The notes under the pieces were generated by a model. The model was not told the origin of the DNA. It searched no databases and worked only from the letters and a program-made list of their open reading frames with translations. A DNA stretch of 25,929 bases from an uncultured Prevotella sp. Its GTDB lineage: Bacteria; Bacteroidota; Bacteroidia; Bacteroidales; Bacteroidaceae. The translations under genes and the position numbers were made by a program. Location of the stretch: positions 1 to 25,929 of the forward strand of contig URQS01000046.1 in assembly GCA_900550035.1 (NCBI GenBank), given 5' to 3'. Position 1 is the stretch's first letter, and every line of letters starts with the position of its first letter. Shown one piece after another: positions 6,778 to 13,825 of this stretch.

Positions 6778-7926
6778 TAACGTTATCTCCACCACTTCCG
6801 GATCCATATGGAACCTGAACGGCACGAAACCGCCCAATCCTGTGGATACGAACAGATAGCGTCCTGCCTCCTGATAGAGTCCGTCGTCCTCGCGACCCGT
6901 CAAGTTTGTGGGGCGCAATCCGAACAGGCTCATCTGTCCGCCGTGCGTGTGTCCGCTCAAGGTGAGCTGCACATTGCTGCCGGGCAGTATCGAACGGCGC
7001 CATGCCGAGGGGTCGTGCTGAAGCATGACGACGAACGAACGGGCGTTGACTCCACGCAGCGTGCGCCTGAGGTCGGCTTTGCTTGGGAATGGCGGAAGCC
7101 CGTCGTTCTCTTCGCCAGCAATCACTATGGAGTCGTTGCCACGCCGTATGATGCGGTGGTCGTTGAGCAAGAGCTGCCAACCTACGTTGGCGTGAAACCG
7201 GCGTGTGAGCTGTTCGTTGTGCCGGCGTTGCTGCATGGGCAACTTCGGGACGTACTCCGAGTAGTCGTGATTGCCCAATACGGAGTAGACTCCGTCCTTG
7301 GCATGCAGCCGACGCAGCGTTGACGTGTGGCGCGTGAGTTCGTCGGGGCGCATATTCTGAATGTCGCCAGTGAACGCTATCATGTCGGGACGCAGACCAT
7401 TCATCTGCTCTACGGCGCGTTCGAGCAATTCGCTGCGCATCGAACCGAGATGTATGTCGCTGAACTGCACTATGCGATAGCCGTCGAACGACTTAGGCAG
7501 ATTGGGCACACTTATCGTCACACGGCGCACACGCAGATGGTCGGTGCCCGTCATCGAACCCGTGAACAGCACGTAAAGCTGTCCCAGCACAAGCAGCAGG
7601 CCGAAGTAGTTGCCCCAATTGCGCGTGCCTCCCGTCATACGGCGCACTCCACGACCGGCTATCGACGACAATACGAACAGCAGTTTGGGCACCACTATCA
7701 GTCCGAGCATGAACAGATAGATGTTGAACAACGTGAGGTTGGCTGGCGCAAAGTCGTCAATCATGGCGTAGACAAGCGTCACCGCCACCATCGCTGCTCC
7801 CGGAACCCACCACAACAGACGCATCACGAGCGAGAGGTCGAAGCGGTGGCGTATGTAGCGACGATAAATGTAGAGGTCGGGCAACAGCGTTGCAAGTATT
7901 ATAAATATGAATATACGGGCTATCAT
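6760..7926 (-). CDS. Membrane-anchored calcineurin-like metallophosphoesterase
   Basis: 388 aa. Three to four hydrophobic segments lie between about residues 1 and 125, followed by a catalytic domain. Its metal-site motifs are complete and in order: DIH (157-159), GD (187-188), GNHD (218-221), H304 and GHTHG (325-329). This resembles the YkuE-like branch of membrane-associated phosphoesterases; some members act on lipid pyrophosphates such as UDP-diacylglucosamine, but the substrate here is not shown. The ATG at 7926 lies 34 bp after the MetH-domain gene, consistent with co-transcription. The last residues, SPTP and the stop, are encoded by the tail of GC-rich repeat copy 3, so the original end of the gene may have been replaced. 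Confidence 0.88.
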   Translation of the reverse strand: MIARIFIFIILATLLPDLYIYRRYIRHRFDLSLVMRLLWWVPGAAMVAVTLVYAMIDDFAPANLTLFNIYLFMLGLIVVPKLLFVLSSIAGRGVRRMTGGTRNWGNYFGLLLVLGQLYVLFTGSMTGTDHLRVRRVTISVPNLPKSFDGYRIVQFSDIHLGSMRSELLERAVEQMNGLRPDMIAFTGDIQNMRPDELTRHTSTLRRLHAKDGVYSVLGNHDYSEYVPKLPMQQRRHNEQLTRRFHANVGWQLLLNDHRIIRRGNDSIVIAGEENDGLPPFPSKADLRRTLRGVNARSFVVMLQHDPSAWRRSILPGSNVQLTLSGHTHGGQMSLFGLRPTNLTGREDDGLYQEAGRYLFVSTGLGGFVPFRFHMDPEVVEITLRSPTP

Positions 7927-7960
7927 CTATTTTTATAGTTAACAAGAATAATGAAACACG

Positions 7961-8782
7961 TCAGTCAACCAATCGTGAGGCAAGAAACCTCCGCATCAGC
8001 TCTACTGGCACATGACGGCGCCGCGCATAGTCGCGCAACTGTGTGTCGTCGATGCGTCCGATGTCAAAATAGTGTGCCTTGGGATGGGCAAACATCAGAC
8101 CGGACACCGAAGCATGGGGCTTCATCGCCCCACTGTCGGTGAGACGGATGCCTATGCGCTTGAGGTCGACAAGACGGTCGATGATAAAGTTGATGCTCGT
8201 GTCGGGCATTGACGGATAGCCCACGGCTGGACGTATGCCCTGAAAGTCCTCGCGCAGAAGCTGCGGAATGTCGAGATTCTCGTCGGGAGCATATCCCCAA
8301 ATGGTACGACGCACCTGCAAGTGGGTCAGTTCGGCAGTGGCTTCAGCCAATCGGTCGGCAAGCGTCTGCGCAAGCATGCGCTGGAAGTCGTCGTGCTGGA
8401 AGTCGTGCTCAATCGACTCGTCGATGCTGGCGGCAAACACCCCCACCCTATCCTTTATGCCCGACGACAGCGGACGCACGAAGTCGGCAAGACAGAGGTA
8501 TGGCGCTCCAGGCTCGGAGGGACGCTGCTGGCGCAGCATAGGCATACGCTCTGCGCCAACGATAATGTCATCGCCGTCGGCATTGGCATCGAACAGCCCC
8601 ACAAGGGCATGCGTCTGATATCGCGCCTCCAGCTGATTGAGCATGGCGTTGGCCTCGCTGAGCAGTTTGTCCTTCTCGGATTGCGGCTTGCCGGCGAGTC
8701 CCCACGCATGGTAGAAGTACAACCAGTTGATGTAAGGACGCAGTTGGGCGATGTTGAAATCTATTTGTGTTACATTATTCAT
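7961..8782 (-). CDS. Stand-alone MetH reactivation (AdoMet-binding) domain protein
   Basis: 273 aa matching the C-terminal activation domain of cobalamin-dependent methionine synthase (PF02965) along its whole length. Shared segments in order are INWLYFYHAWGL, GLFDANADGDDI, LADFVRP, HDDFQRM and LADRLAEATAE, WGYAPDENL, the AdoMet-binding RPAVGYPSMPD (184-194) and SVSGLMFAHPKAHYF. In Escherichia coli this domain is the end of a protein of about 1,200 residues and re-methylates oxidised cob(II)alamin with AdoMet and reduced flavodoxin. Here it starts at its own ATG, 5 bp after the dihydroorotase stop, with no catalytic or B12 domain beside it. It presumably works in trans with a shorter MetH encoded elsewhere. 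Its pyrC linkage is probably operon convenience. Confidence 0.9.
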   Translation of the reverse strand: MNNVTQIDFNIAQLRPYINWLYFYHAWGLAGKPQSEKDKLLSEANAMLNQLEARYQTHALVGLFDANADGDDIIVGAERMPMLRQQRPSEPGAPYLCLADFVRPLSSGIKDRVGVFAASIDESIEHDFQHDDFQRMLAQTLADRLAEATAELTHLQVRRTIWGYAPDENLDIPQLLREDFQGIRPAVGYPSMPDTSINFIIDRLVDLKRIGIRLTDSGAMKPHASVSGLMFAHPKAHYFDIGRIDDTQLRDYARRRHVPVELMRRFLASRLVD

Positions 8783-8787
8783 ATATA

Positions 8788-10113
8788 TCAGAGTCTGAAC
8801 TCCAAAGCCTCACCACGGCTCGTGTTGTCGAATGCTCCATTGTTGTATATTATGCTGCCGTTGCACATTGTGGTGCGCACCTGCCAGCCGAATGTGTGTC
8901 CTTCCATCGGGCTCCATCCGCACTTGCTCTGTATGCAGTCCTTGTCGACTGTCCAGGGCGAATCGGGACGCACAAGCACTATGTCGGCCTTGTAGCCCGG
9001 ACGCAGATAGCCACGACGCGACACGCCGAACAGTTCGGCAGGATTGTGGCTCATCAGCTGCACCAGACGCTCGATGGTGAGCACGCCCTCGTCGACGAGT
9101 TGCAGCATGGCAACGAGCGAGAACTGCACCATAGGCATGCCCGAAGCGGCACGGGCACATCCGCCCTGCTTGTCGGCAAGAAGATGTGGAGCGTGGTCGG
9201 TACCAATGGTTGCAATGCGTCCGTCGTTGAGTGCGGCACGCAGAGCATCGCGGTCGGCAGCGGTCTTGATTGCGGGATTGCACTTGATGCGTGTTCCGAG
9301 TGTGGCATAGTCGGCATCCGAGAAGAAGAGGTGGGCTATGACAGCCTCAGCAGTGATGCGCGGATTGCTGCCGAAGAGCTGCAACTCACGTGCTGTGGTG
9401 AGGTGTGCCACGTGCAGACGTGCTCCTGTCTGCTCGGCAAGTTCTACAGCCAGACGCGTAGACTGCCAACAAGCCTCCTCCGAACGAATCTCGGGATGAT
9501 GCTCCACAGCCGGGTCGTCGCCATACTTGGCTTTAGCCTCAGCCATATTGCGATTGATTATGTCGGTGTCCTCGCAATGCGTCATGATGGGCAGCTGCGA
9601 CTTCGTAAACAGCTGTTGCAGCACCTCCTTGCGGTCGACGAGCATATTGCCCGTGCTTGAGCCCATAAACAGCTTTATACCAGGCACACGATGTGGGTCG
9701 ACAGACGTAACGACATCAATGTTGTCGTTGGTGGCACCGATGAAGAAGCCGTAGTTGACGTGCGACTTGTGCGCTGCGTCGGCATACTTGTCGTTGAGTG
9801 CCTCGAGCGTTGTGGTCTGCGGATTGGTGTTGGGCATGTCGAAATACGACGTGACACCGCCAAACGCAGCCGCGCGACTCTCTGTTTCGATGTCGGCCTT
9901 CTGTGTCAATCCGGGGTCGCGGAAGTGCACATGGTCGTCAATCACACCGGGTAAAACAAAACACCCCGTAGCATCCACGACGCTGTCGTAGTTGCCACGG
10001 GGAGAGTCTGTACCTTCAACTATCTCTGTTATAACATCATTGTCAACAATCACGGAAGCCTTTCGGGCAACACCTTCATTGACAACGGTTCCTCCAAATA
10101 TTAATGTTTTCAT
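8788..10113 (-). CDS. pyrC: Dihydroorotase
   Basis: 441 aa, cytoplasmic. It converts N-carbamoyl-L-aspartate to L-dihydroorotate, the third step of de novo pyrimidine synthesis. Metal-site residues are visible: DHVHFRDPG (His61, His63), the probable carboxylated Lys147 in GIKLFMGSS, His179 in THCED, His237 in HVAH, and Asp306 in GTDHAPH. GIDDHVHFRDPG-type N-terminal and HNPAELFG C-terminal motifs fit the class I, longer type rather than the about 350-residue E. coli type. It heads a tight minus-strand cluster (5 bp to the MetH-domain gene). Upstream, a perfect hairpin separates it from the lipoprotein gene, and no clear -7 box was seen before its ATG, so read-through from the lipoprotein promoter is possible. 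Confidence 0.95.
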   Translation of the reverse strand: MKTLIFGGTVVNEGVARKASVIVDNDVITEIVEGTDSPRGNYDSVVDATGCFVLPGVIDDHVHFRDPGLTQKADIETESRAAAFGGVTSYFDMPNTNPQTTTLEALNDKYADAAHKSHVNYGFFIGATNDNIDVVTSVDPHRVPGIKLFMGSSTGNMLVDRKEVLQQLFTKSQLPIMTHCEDTDIINRNMAEAKAKYGDDPAVEHHPEIRSEEACWQSTRLAVELAEQTGARLHVAHLTTARELQLFGSNPRITAEAVIAHLFFSDADYATLGTRIKCNPAIKTAADRDALRAALNDGRIATIGTDHAPHLLADKQGGCARAASGMPMVQFSLVAMLQLVDEGVLTIERLVQLMSHNPAELFGVSRRGYLRPGYKADIVLVRPDSPWTVDKDCIQSKCGWSPMEGHTFGWQVRTTMCNGSIIYNNGAFDNTSRGEALEFRL

Positions 10114-10136
10114 ATTCTAAAGTTGTTATGTTGTTG

Positions 10137-10168
10137 TGTTGAGATGGTGTGATCTCACCATCTCAACA
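10137..10168 (-). terminator. Perfect hairpin between the lipoprotein gene and pyrC
   Basis: TGTTGAGATGGTG at 10137-10149 is exactly complementary to 10156-10168 around a 6-nt loop. It starts 8 bp after the lipoprotein stop on the minus strand. No T-run follows on either strand, so it may be a partial terminator, a processing site or an mRNA 3'-end stabiliser rather than a classical terminator. Confidence 0.6.
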
Positions 10169-10176
10169 CCTCACCC

Positions 10177-10950
10177 TTATTGGGCAGGCGCAGCCAGCTC
10201 ATTGGGAGTTGGACCCTGGGCTGGAGCTGGAGCAGGCATTACCTGTTCAGGGGTCTTCATTCCATTCATTATGGCTTGGTTCTCCTGTGCCTTCTTATAG
10301 TAGTCCTTTACGTAAGGATCGTTCTTGAACTTATCAGTAGCCTTGCTCATGATGTCCTCAATCCACGGAGTGAGTTCGGGATAGCGATAGCCGATGGTCA
10401 CCATGAAGAATACGCCAGGACCGAGCACGTTGTCGAAGTTGTCGGTGACAAACGAAGTGACGAGCTTGTCCTCCTGCTCAGTCAGTCGTTGAGCCTCGGC
10501 GTTGATGCGACTGTTTACGACGTTCATGTCCGAACCGTCCATAATGGCGCGGTCGTGCATGTGTACGAGTTCTGCCTCCTGATTCTTCAGCTGGTTGTAG
10601 CGATTGAAGAACTTGAACAGCTCGTCGTTGAGCGGAGTGCCGCTGACGGTCTGCTGTGTATTGTCAATCTTGATAGTGATGTCACCCTTTTCGAGCACGA
10701 GAGGCAGTACGCTTTCATCATCCATGAAAATATTTGCCATGCGTACAGAGTCGAACGAACCGTTGAAGTGGAACTGTCCGTGCACTACGTCGCACGAATC
10801 GATAGTCTTGAAATCGTTGTCATGTAGAACCTTCAGATAGAGCATGCGTCCGTCGAGTGTAGAAACGTTTGACGATCCCTGGATGTTATAAGAATTGCCG
10901 CATGACGCTAACGCCATGATTGTGATAAAAGCGTAAAGTATTTTACTCAT
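10177..10950 (-). CDS. DUF4369-type lipoprotein
   Basis: 257 aa. Signal peptide with lipobox LASC (Cys17). The next residues (GNSYNI) are not acidic, so periplasmic-facing anchoring is expected. Residues 20-130 resemble the DUF4369 beta-domain common in Bacteroidetes (GRMLYLKVLHDNDFKTIDSC, GQFHFNGSFD, LVLEKGDITIKID, SGTPLNDELFKF). In many relatives this domain precedes a thioredoxin/AhpC-TSA domain, but here no CxxC domain follows. Instead there is a helical region (residues 110-225) and a Pro/Ala/Gln-rich tail. Function is unknown. It has its own predicted promoter at 10983 and may be transcribed with pyrC. Confidence 0.75.
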   Translation of the reverse strand: MSKILYAFITIMALASCGNSYNIQGSSNVSTLDGRMLYLKVLHDNDFKTIDSCDVVHGQFHFNGSFDSVRMANIFMDDESVLPLVLEKGDITIKIDNTQQTVSGTPLNDELFKFFNRYNQLKNQEAELVHMHDRAIMDGSDMNVVNSRINAEAQRLTEQEDKLVTSFVTDNFDNVLGPGVFFMVTIGYRYPELTPWIEDIMSKATDKFKNDPYVKDYYKKAQENQAIMNGMKTPEQVMPAPAPAQGPTPNELAAPAQ

Positions 10951-10982
10951 AAAATGTGGTTACTTGTAAATTTGTATAAAGA

Positions 10983-10990
10983 CAAAGGTA
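10983..10990 (-). promoter_or_regulatory. -7 box (TACCTTTG) for the DUF4369 lipoprotein gene
   Basis: The minus strand reads TACCTTTG, an exact TAnnTTTG match. Transcription would start near 10977, about 27 nt before the ATG at 10950. No clear TTTG is found at -33. Confidence 0.5.
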
Positions 10991-11082
10991 ATATGTATTA
11001 TTTGAATAAAAGACGTTTTTGTCGAGTTTTAAGTTAAGATTATTCTTATTTAGATTTTTTTCGACACGTCTCATACATCTTC

Positions 11083-11508
11083 CTACTGAGCGCTGGTAGA
11101 GTTTTCTTCCTTCTTCAGGCAACTGCTGATGCGGTGCATAGTGTACATTTCGAGAATTGCAGCCACGAGCAACAGCAACACCCACTTGTTGTAAACCACC
11201 TCAATGTAAGTGGTATAGTTGGTGAATGTATCGCGAAGGAACTGGAAAGCGGTGTCTACCATAAGCAGTCCGGAGAACACGAACAATATGTCGGCAAGCG
11301 TCATGATACGCTTCAGACGCTTGATGGTGGGGTTGTTGCCCTCATAAATCTCGCTCACCTGCATCCAGGCAAACAACAGTGCACCTACAAGATAAATCCA
11401 GCAAGCCACCTCGCGTGCATACATGAACGCAAAACATCCTGCTCCTAAAACCATAAGTATGCCGCCAACAAGGAACAGCATACTCTGTACTCTACTCATT
11501 TGTTTCAT
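11083..11508 (-). CDS. Small four-helix membrane protein, unknown function
   Basis: 141 aa from the ATG at 11508 (MKQMSRVQSMLF); a GTG at 11538 and an ATG at 11499 are alternatives. Four hydrophobic segments are visible: FLVGGILMVLGAGCFAFMY, WIYLVGALLFAWMQV, MTLADILFVFSGLLMVDTAF and KWVLLLLVAAILEMYTM. The first loop is short and the tail charged (KKEENSTSAQ). It overlaps the end of the FtsB/DivIC-like gene by 17 bp, so the two are translationally linked. I do not recognise a named family with certainty. A link to the cell envelope or division is inferred from position only. Confidence 0.7.
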   Translation of the reverse strand: MKQMSRVQSMLFLVGGILMVLGAGCFAFMYAREVACWIYLVGALLFAWMQVSEIYEGNNPTIKRLKRIMTLADILFVFSGLLMVDTAFQFLRDTFTNYTTYIEVVYNKWVLLLLVAAILEMYTMHRISSCLKKEENSTSAQ

Positions 11509-11827
11509 TATTGTCGGTTTGTGGTTTTTTATCGTCACTCAATACATAAATATCCTCGTCGTCGGTCTTCATGAAATAGCGTTCGCGCGCAATCTTCTGA
11601 TAAGCCCTCGGCTCATGATTAAGTTCCCTGAGCTTGCGCATGTCTTCCTCGTTCTGGGCGTTGTACTTGTCGATTTGCTGGCGAAGGTCGCTTATCTGCA
11701 TCTCCAACTGGACACGGTGCATAAAGCTGTTTTCATCGACAAAGCCTACGAGTATAATTCCGGCGATGATGACAATAGCATATTTGTAGTGGCCCACAAG
11801 AGCCATTATAAGTTTAAGACGACCCAT
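11492..11827 (-). CDS. FtsB/DivIC-family septum formation initiator
   Basis: 111 aa. A short cytoplasmic start, one membrane helix (about residues 15-30, YAIVIIAGIILVGFV), then a periplasmic coiled coil (LEMQISDLRQQIDKYNAQNEEDMRKLREL) and the family end motif ARERYFMKTDDEDIYVL. Members bind FtsL and FtsQ and help recruit and activate the septal peptidoglycan synthase. The ATG at 11827 lies 19 nt from a -7 box on the minus strand. The gene is divergent from dnaX and overlaps the following membrane-protein gene. Confidence 0.85.
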   Translation of the reverse strand: MGRLKLIMALVGHYKYAIVIIAGIILVGFVDENSFMHRVQLEMQISDLRQQIDKYNAQNEEDMRKLRELNHEPRAYQKIARERYFMKTDDEDIYVLSDDKKPQTDNNETNE

Positions 11828-11845
11828 TGTTATTTAATTTGTATG

Positions 11846-11906
11846 CAAACTTACTCATAATTTTCCGTATTCATACACGAAAATAGAATTTTTTATAGTA
11901 AGTTTG
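11846..11906. promoter_or_regulatory. Divergent promoter pair between divIC-like gene and dnaX
   Basis: TAAGTTTG occurs on the minus strand at 11853-11846 and on the plus strand at 11899-11906. Both match TAnnTTTG and have the same 8 bases, plus a shared GC after them. They are 19 nt and 32 nt from their ATGs. Neither has an obvious -33 TTTG. Confidence 0.5.
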
Positions 11907-11938
11907 CAGTTGATTATCATCATCGCACATTATATAAT

Positions 11939-13765
11939 ATGGAAGAATATATAGTTTCAGCACGCAAATACCGCCCGATGACGTTCGACTCGGTAGTGGG
12001 ACAGAAGGCTCTGACCACCACCCTAAAGAACGCCGTGAAGAGCGGAAAGCTGGCTCATGCCTACCTGTTCTGCGGTCCGCGCGGCGTGGGCAAGACCACT
12101 TGCGCACGCATCTTTGCCAAAGCCATCAACTGCATGAACCCCACTGCTGAGGGCGAGGCATGCGGCGAGTGCGAGAGCTGCAAGGCTTTTGCCGAACAAC
12201 GCTCGTACAACATCTTCGAACTTGATGCCGCCAGCAACAACTCGGTGGAGCATATCAAGTCGCTCATGGAGCAGACCCGCATACCGCCGCAGGTTGGAAA
12301 GTACAAGGTTTTCATCATCGATGAGGTGCACATGCTGTCGTCTGCCGCTTTCAACGCTTTCCTCAAGACCCTTGAGGAGCCACCGGCACACGTCATCTTT
12401 ATCCTCGCCACCACCGAGAAGCATAAGATCCTGCCTACAATCCTGTCGCGCTGCCAGATATACGACTTCGAGCGAATGACTGTGGAGAACACCATATCGC
12501 ACCTGAAGAACGTGGCACAGAAGGAGGGCATCACATACGAAGAGGAGGCACTGGCTATAATAGCCGAAAAAGCCGACGGCGGTATGCGCGATGCTCTGTC
12601 GATATTCGACCAGGCGGCGAGCTTCTGCCAGGGCAACATCACCTACGCCAAGGTGATTGAAGACCTCAACGAGCTGGATGCCGACAACTATTTCCGCATG
12701 GTTGACTTGGCGCTTGAGAACAAGGTGAGCGACATAATGGTGTTGCTCAACAGCATCATAGAGAAGGGATTTGACGGGGGCAACCTCATCAACGGACTGG
12801 CGTCGCACGTGCGCAACGTGCTCATGGCTAAGGACGAGAGCACTCTGAAACTGCTCGACGCAAGCCAGCAGCAGGTGCAGAAGTATGCCGACCAGGCGCA
12901 GCGATGCCCCACGAAGTTCTTGTATCAGACGCTGAAGCTGACCAATCAGTGCGACCTGTCCTACAGACAGAGCAGCAACAAGCGACTGCTCGTCGAGCTT
13001 ACGCTCATACAAGTGGCTCAGCTGACGCAGCCCGAGGATGCTGCCGATGGCGCGGGGCGTAGCCCCAAACGTCTGAAATCCCTGTTCAAGCACTTAACGA
13101 TGAACCGGAATGCAGCGGCTCGGCAGGTGGCCGCTCCGGAGAATGACAACAGCCGCCTCGCCAACAGACATCAGGAGACGGCACACATAGCTGTGCCCGC
13201 AGGCGAAAACGCTGCTCTGGCTGCTGCCATGGGCGCTGCCTCGGCACACATCACACAATCTGAAGCTGCCGCTTCAGCCACAACGGCAGCACCCAAACGC
13301 CCCGCCATGAAGCTGTCGAGTCTCGGCATCACATTCCAAAGCCTTCAGCAGAAGCAGCAAACGGAGAAGAAGCAGGAGGCGGAAATAACCAACAAGGACG
13401 AGAATGAGGAGTTCAACCAGGACTTCCTCGAACTGCAATGGCTCTCGATGTGCAACCGCATGCCGCAGAAGATGATAAGTCTTGCCTCACGAATGAAGAA
13501 CATGAGGCCACGCATAGCAGAATTTCCTGCCATCGAGATAATCGTTGACAACCAGATGCTGCTCGACCAAGTGGAGACCATCAAGGGCCGAATACGTGCC
13601 ACTATGGCAAAAGCTCTGCACAACGGCAGCATAACGCTGACGCTGCGACTTGCCAAAGCCGAGGAAATAAGCAAGAAACTCACCAAGAAGGAGGTGTTCG
13701 ACGAGCTGATGAAGCAGAAGGAAGTGCGCTCGTTCGTCGAAGCTATGGGGTTGGAGCTGACATAA
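11939..13765 (+). CDS. dnaX: DNA polymerase III subunit gamma/tau
   Basis: 608 aa. This is the ATPase of the clamp loader, which opens the beta clamp and ties the loader to the polymerase. Walker A is GPRGVGKT (46-53). The zinc-binding cysteines are 65, 75, 78 and 81 (C-x9-C-x2-C-x2-C). Walker B is FIIDEVHML (125-133), and the SRC motif is 170-172. ATTEKHKILPTILSRCQ is a family hallmark. Clamp-loader domain III lies near 230-360. A low-complexity Ala/Gln-rich linker (about 370-490) precedes a C-terminal tau-like domain. No slippery heptamer for a gamma product was seen. It is followed after 60 bp by the YfhO-family gene without a terminator. Confidence 0.97.
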   Translation: MEEYIVSARKYRPMTFDSVVGQKALTTTLKNAVKSGKLAHAYLFCGPRGVGKTTCARIFAKAINCMNPTAEGEACGECESCKAFAEQRSYNIFELDAASNNSVEHIKSLMEQTRIPPQVGKYKVFIIDEVHMLSSAAFNAFLKTLEEPPAHVIFILATTEKHKILPTILSRCQIYDFERMTVENTISHLKNVAQKEGITYEEEALAIIAEKADGGMRDALSIFDQAASFCQGNITYAKVIEDLNELDADNYFRMVDLALENKVSDIMVLLNSIIEKGFDGGNLINGLASHVRNVLMAKDESTLKLLDASQQQVQKYADQAQRCPTKFLYQTLKLTNQCDLSYRQSSNKRLLVELTLIQVAQLTQPEDAADGAGRSPKRLKSLFKHLTMNRNAAARQVAAPENDNSRLANRHQETAHIAVPAGENAALAAAMGAASAHITQSEAAASATTAAPKRPAMKLSSLGITFQSLQQKQQTEKKQEAEITNKDENEEFNQDFLELQWLSMCNRMPQKMISLASRMKNMRPRIAEFPAIEIIVDNQMLLDQVETIKGRIRATMAKALHNGSITLTLRLAKAEEISKKLTKKEVFDELMKQKEVRSFVEAMGLELT

Positions 13766-13825
13766 GCCGGCAATCGAAGCTGACATAACAACGAACCATT
13801 CGTAACAAAACAAAACATCATATAA

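Noticed and set aside
8767..9660. 297-codon plus-strand frame opposite pyrC
   Set aside because: It is antisense to a clearly identified dihydroorotase. It shows no family motif and has the Cys/His-rich composition typical of shadow frames.
11012..11080. Loose inverted repeat GACG..TGTCGA / TCGACA..CGTC before the small membrane-protein stop
   Set aside because: The arms are short, broken by a 4-nt bulge and 44 nt apart, with no T-run in the right place, so it is too weak to call a terminator.
13054..13066. GGGGC-GTA-GCCCC palindrome inside dnaX
   Set aside because: It lies in frame at the GRSPKRLK segment that I expect in relatives, so it is coding sequence rather than an inserted repeat.
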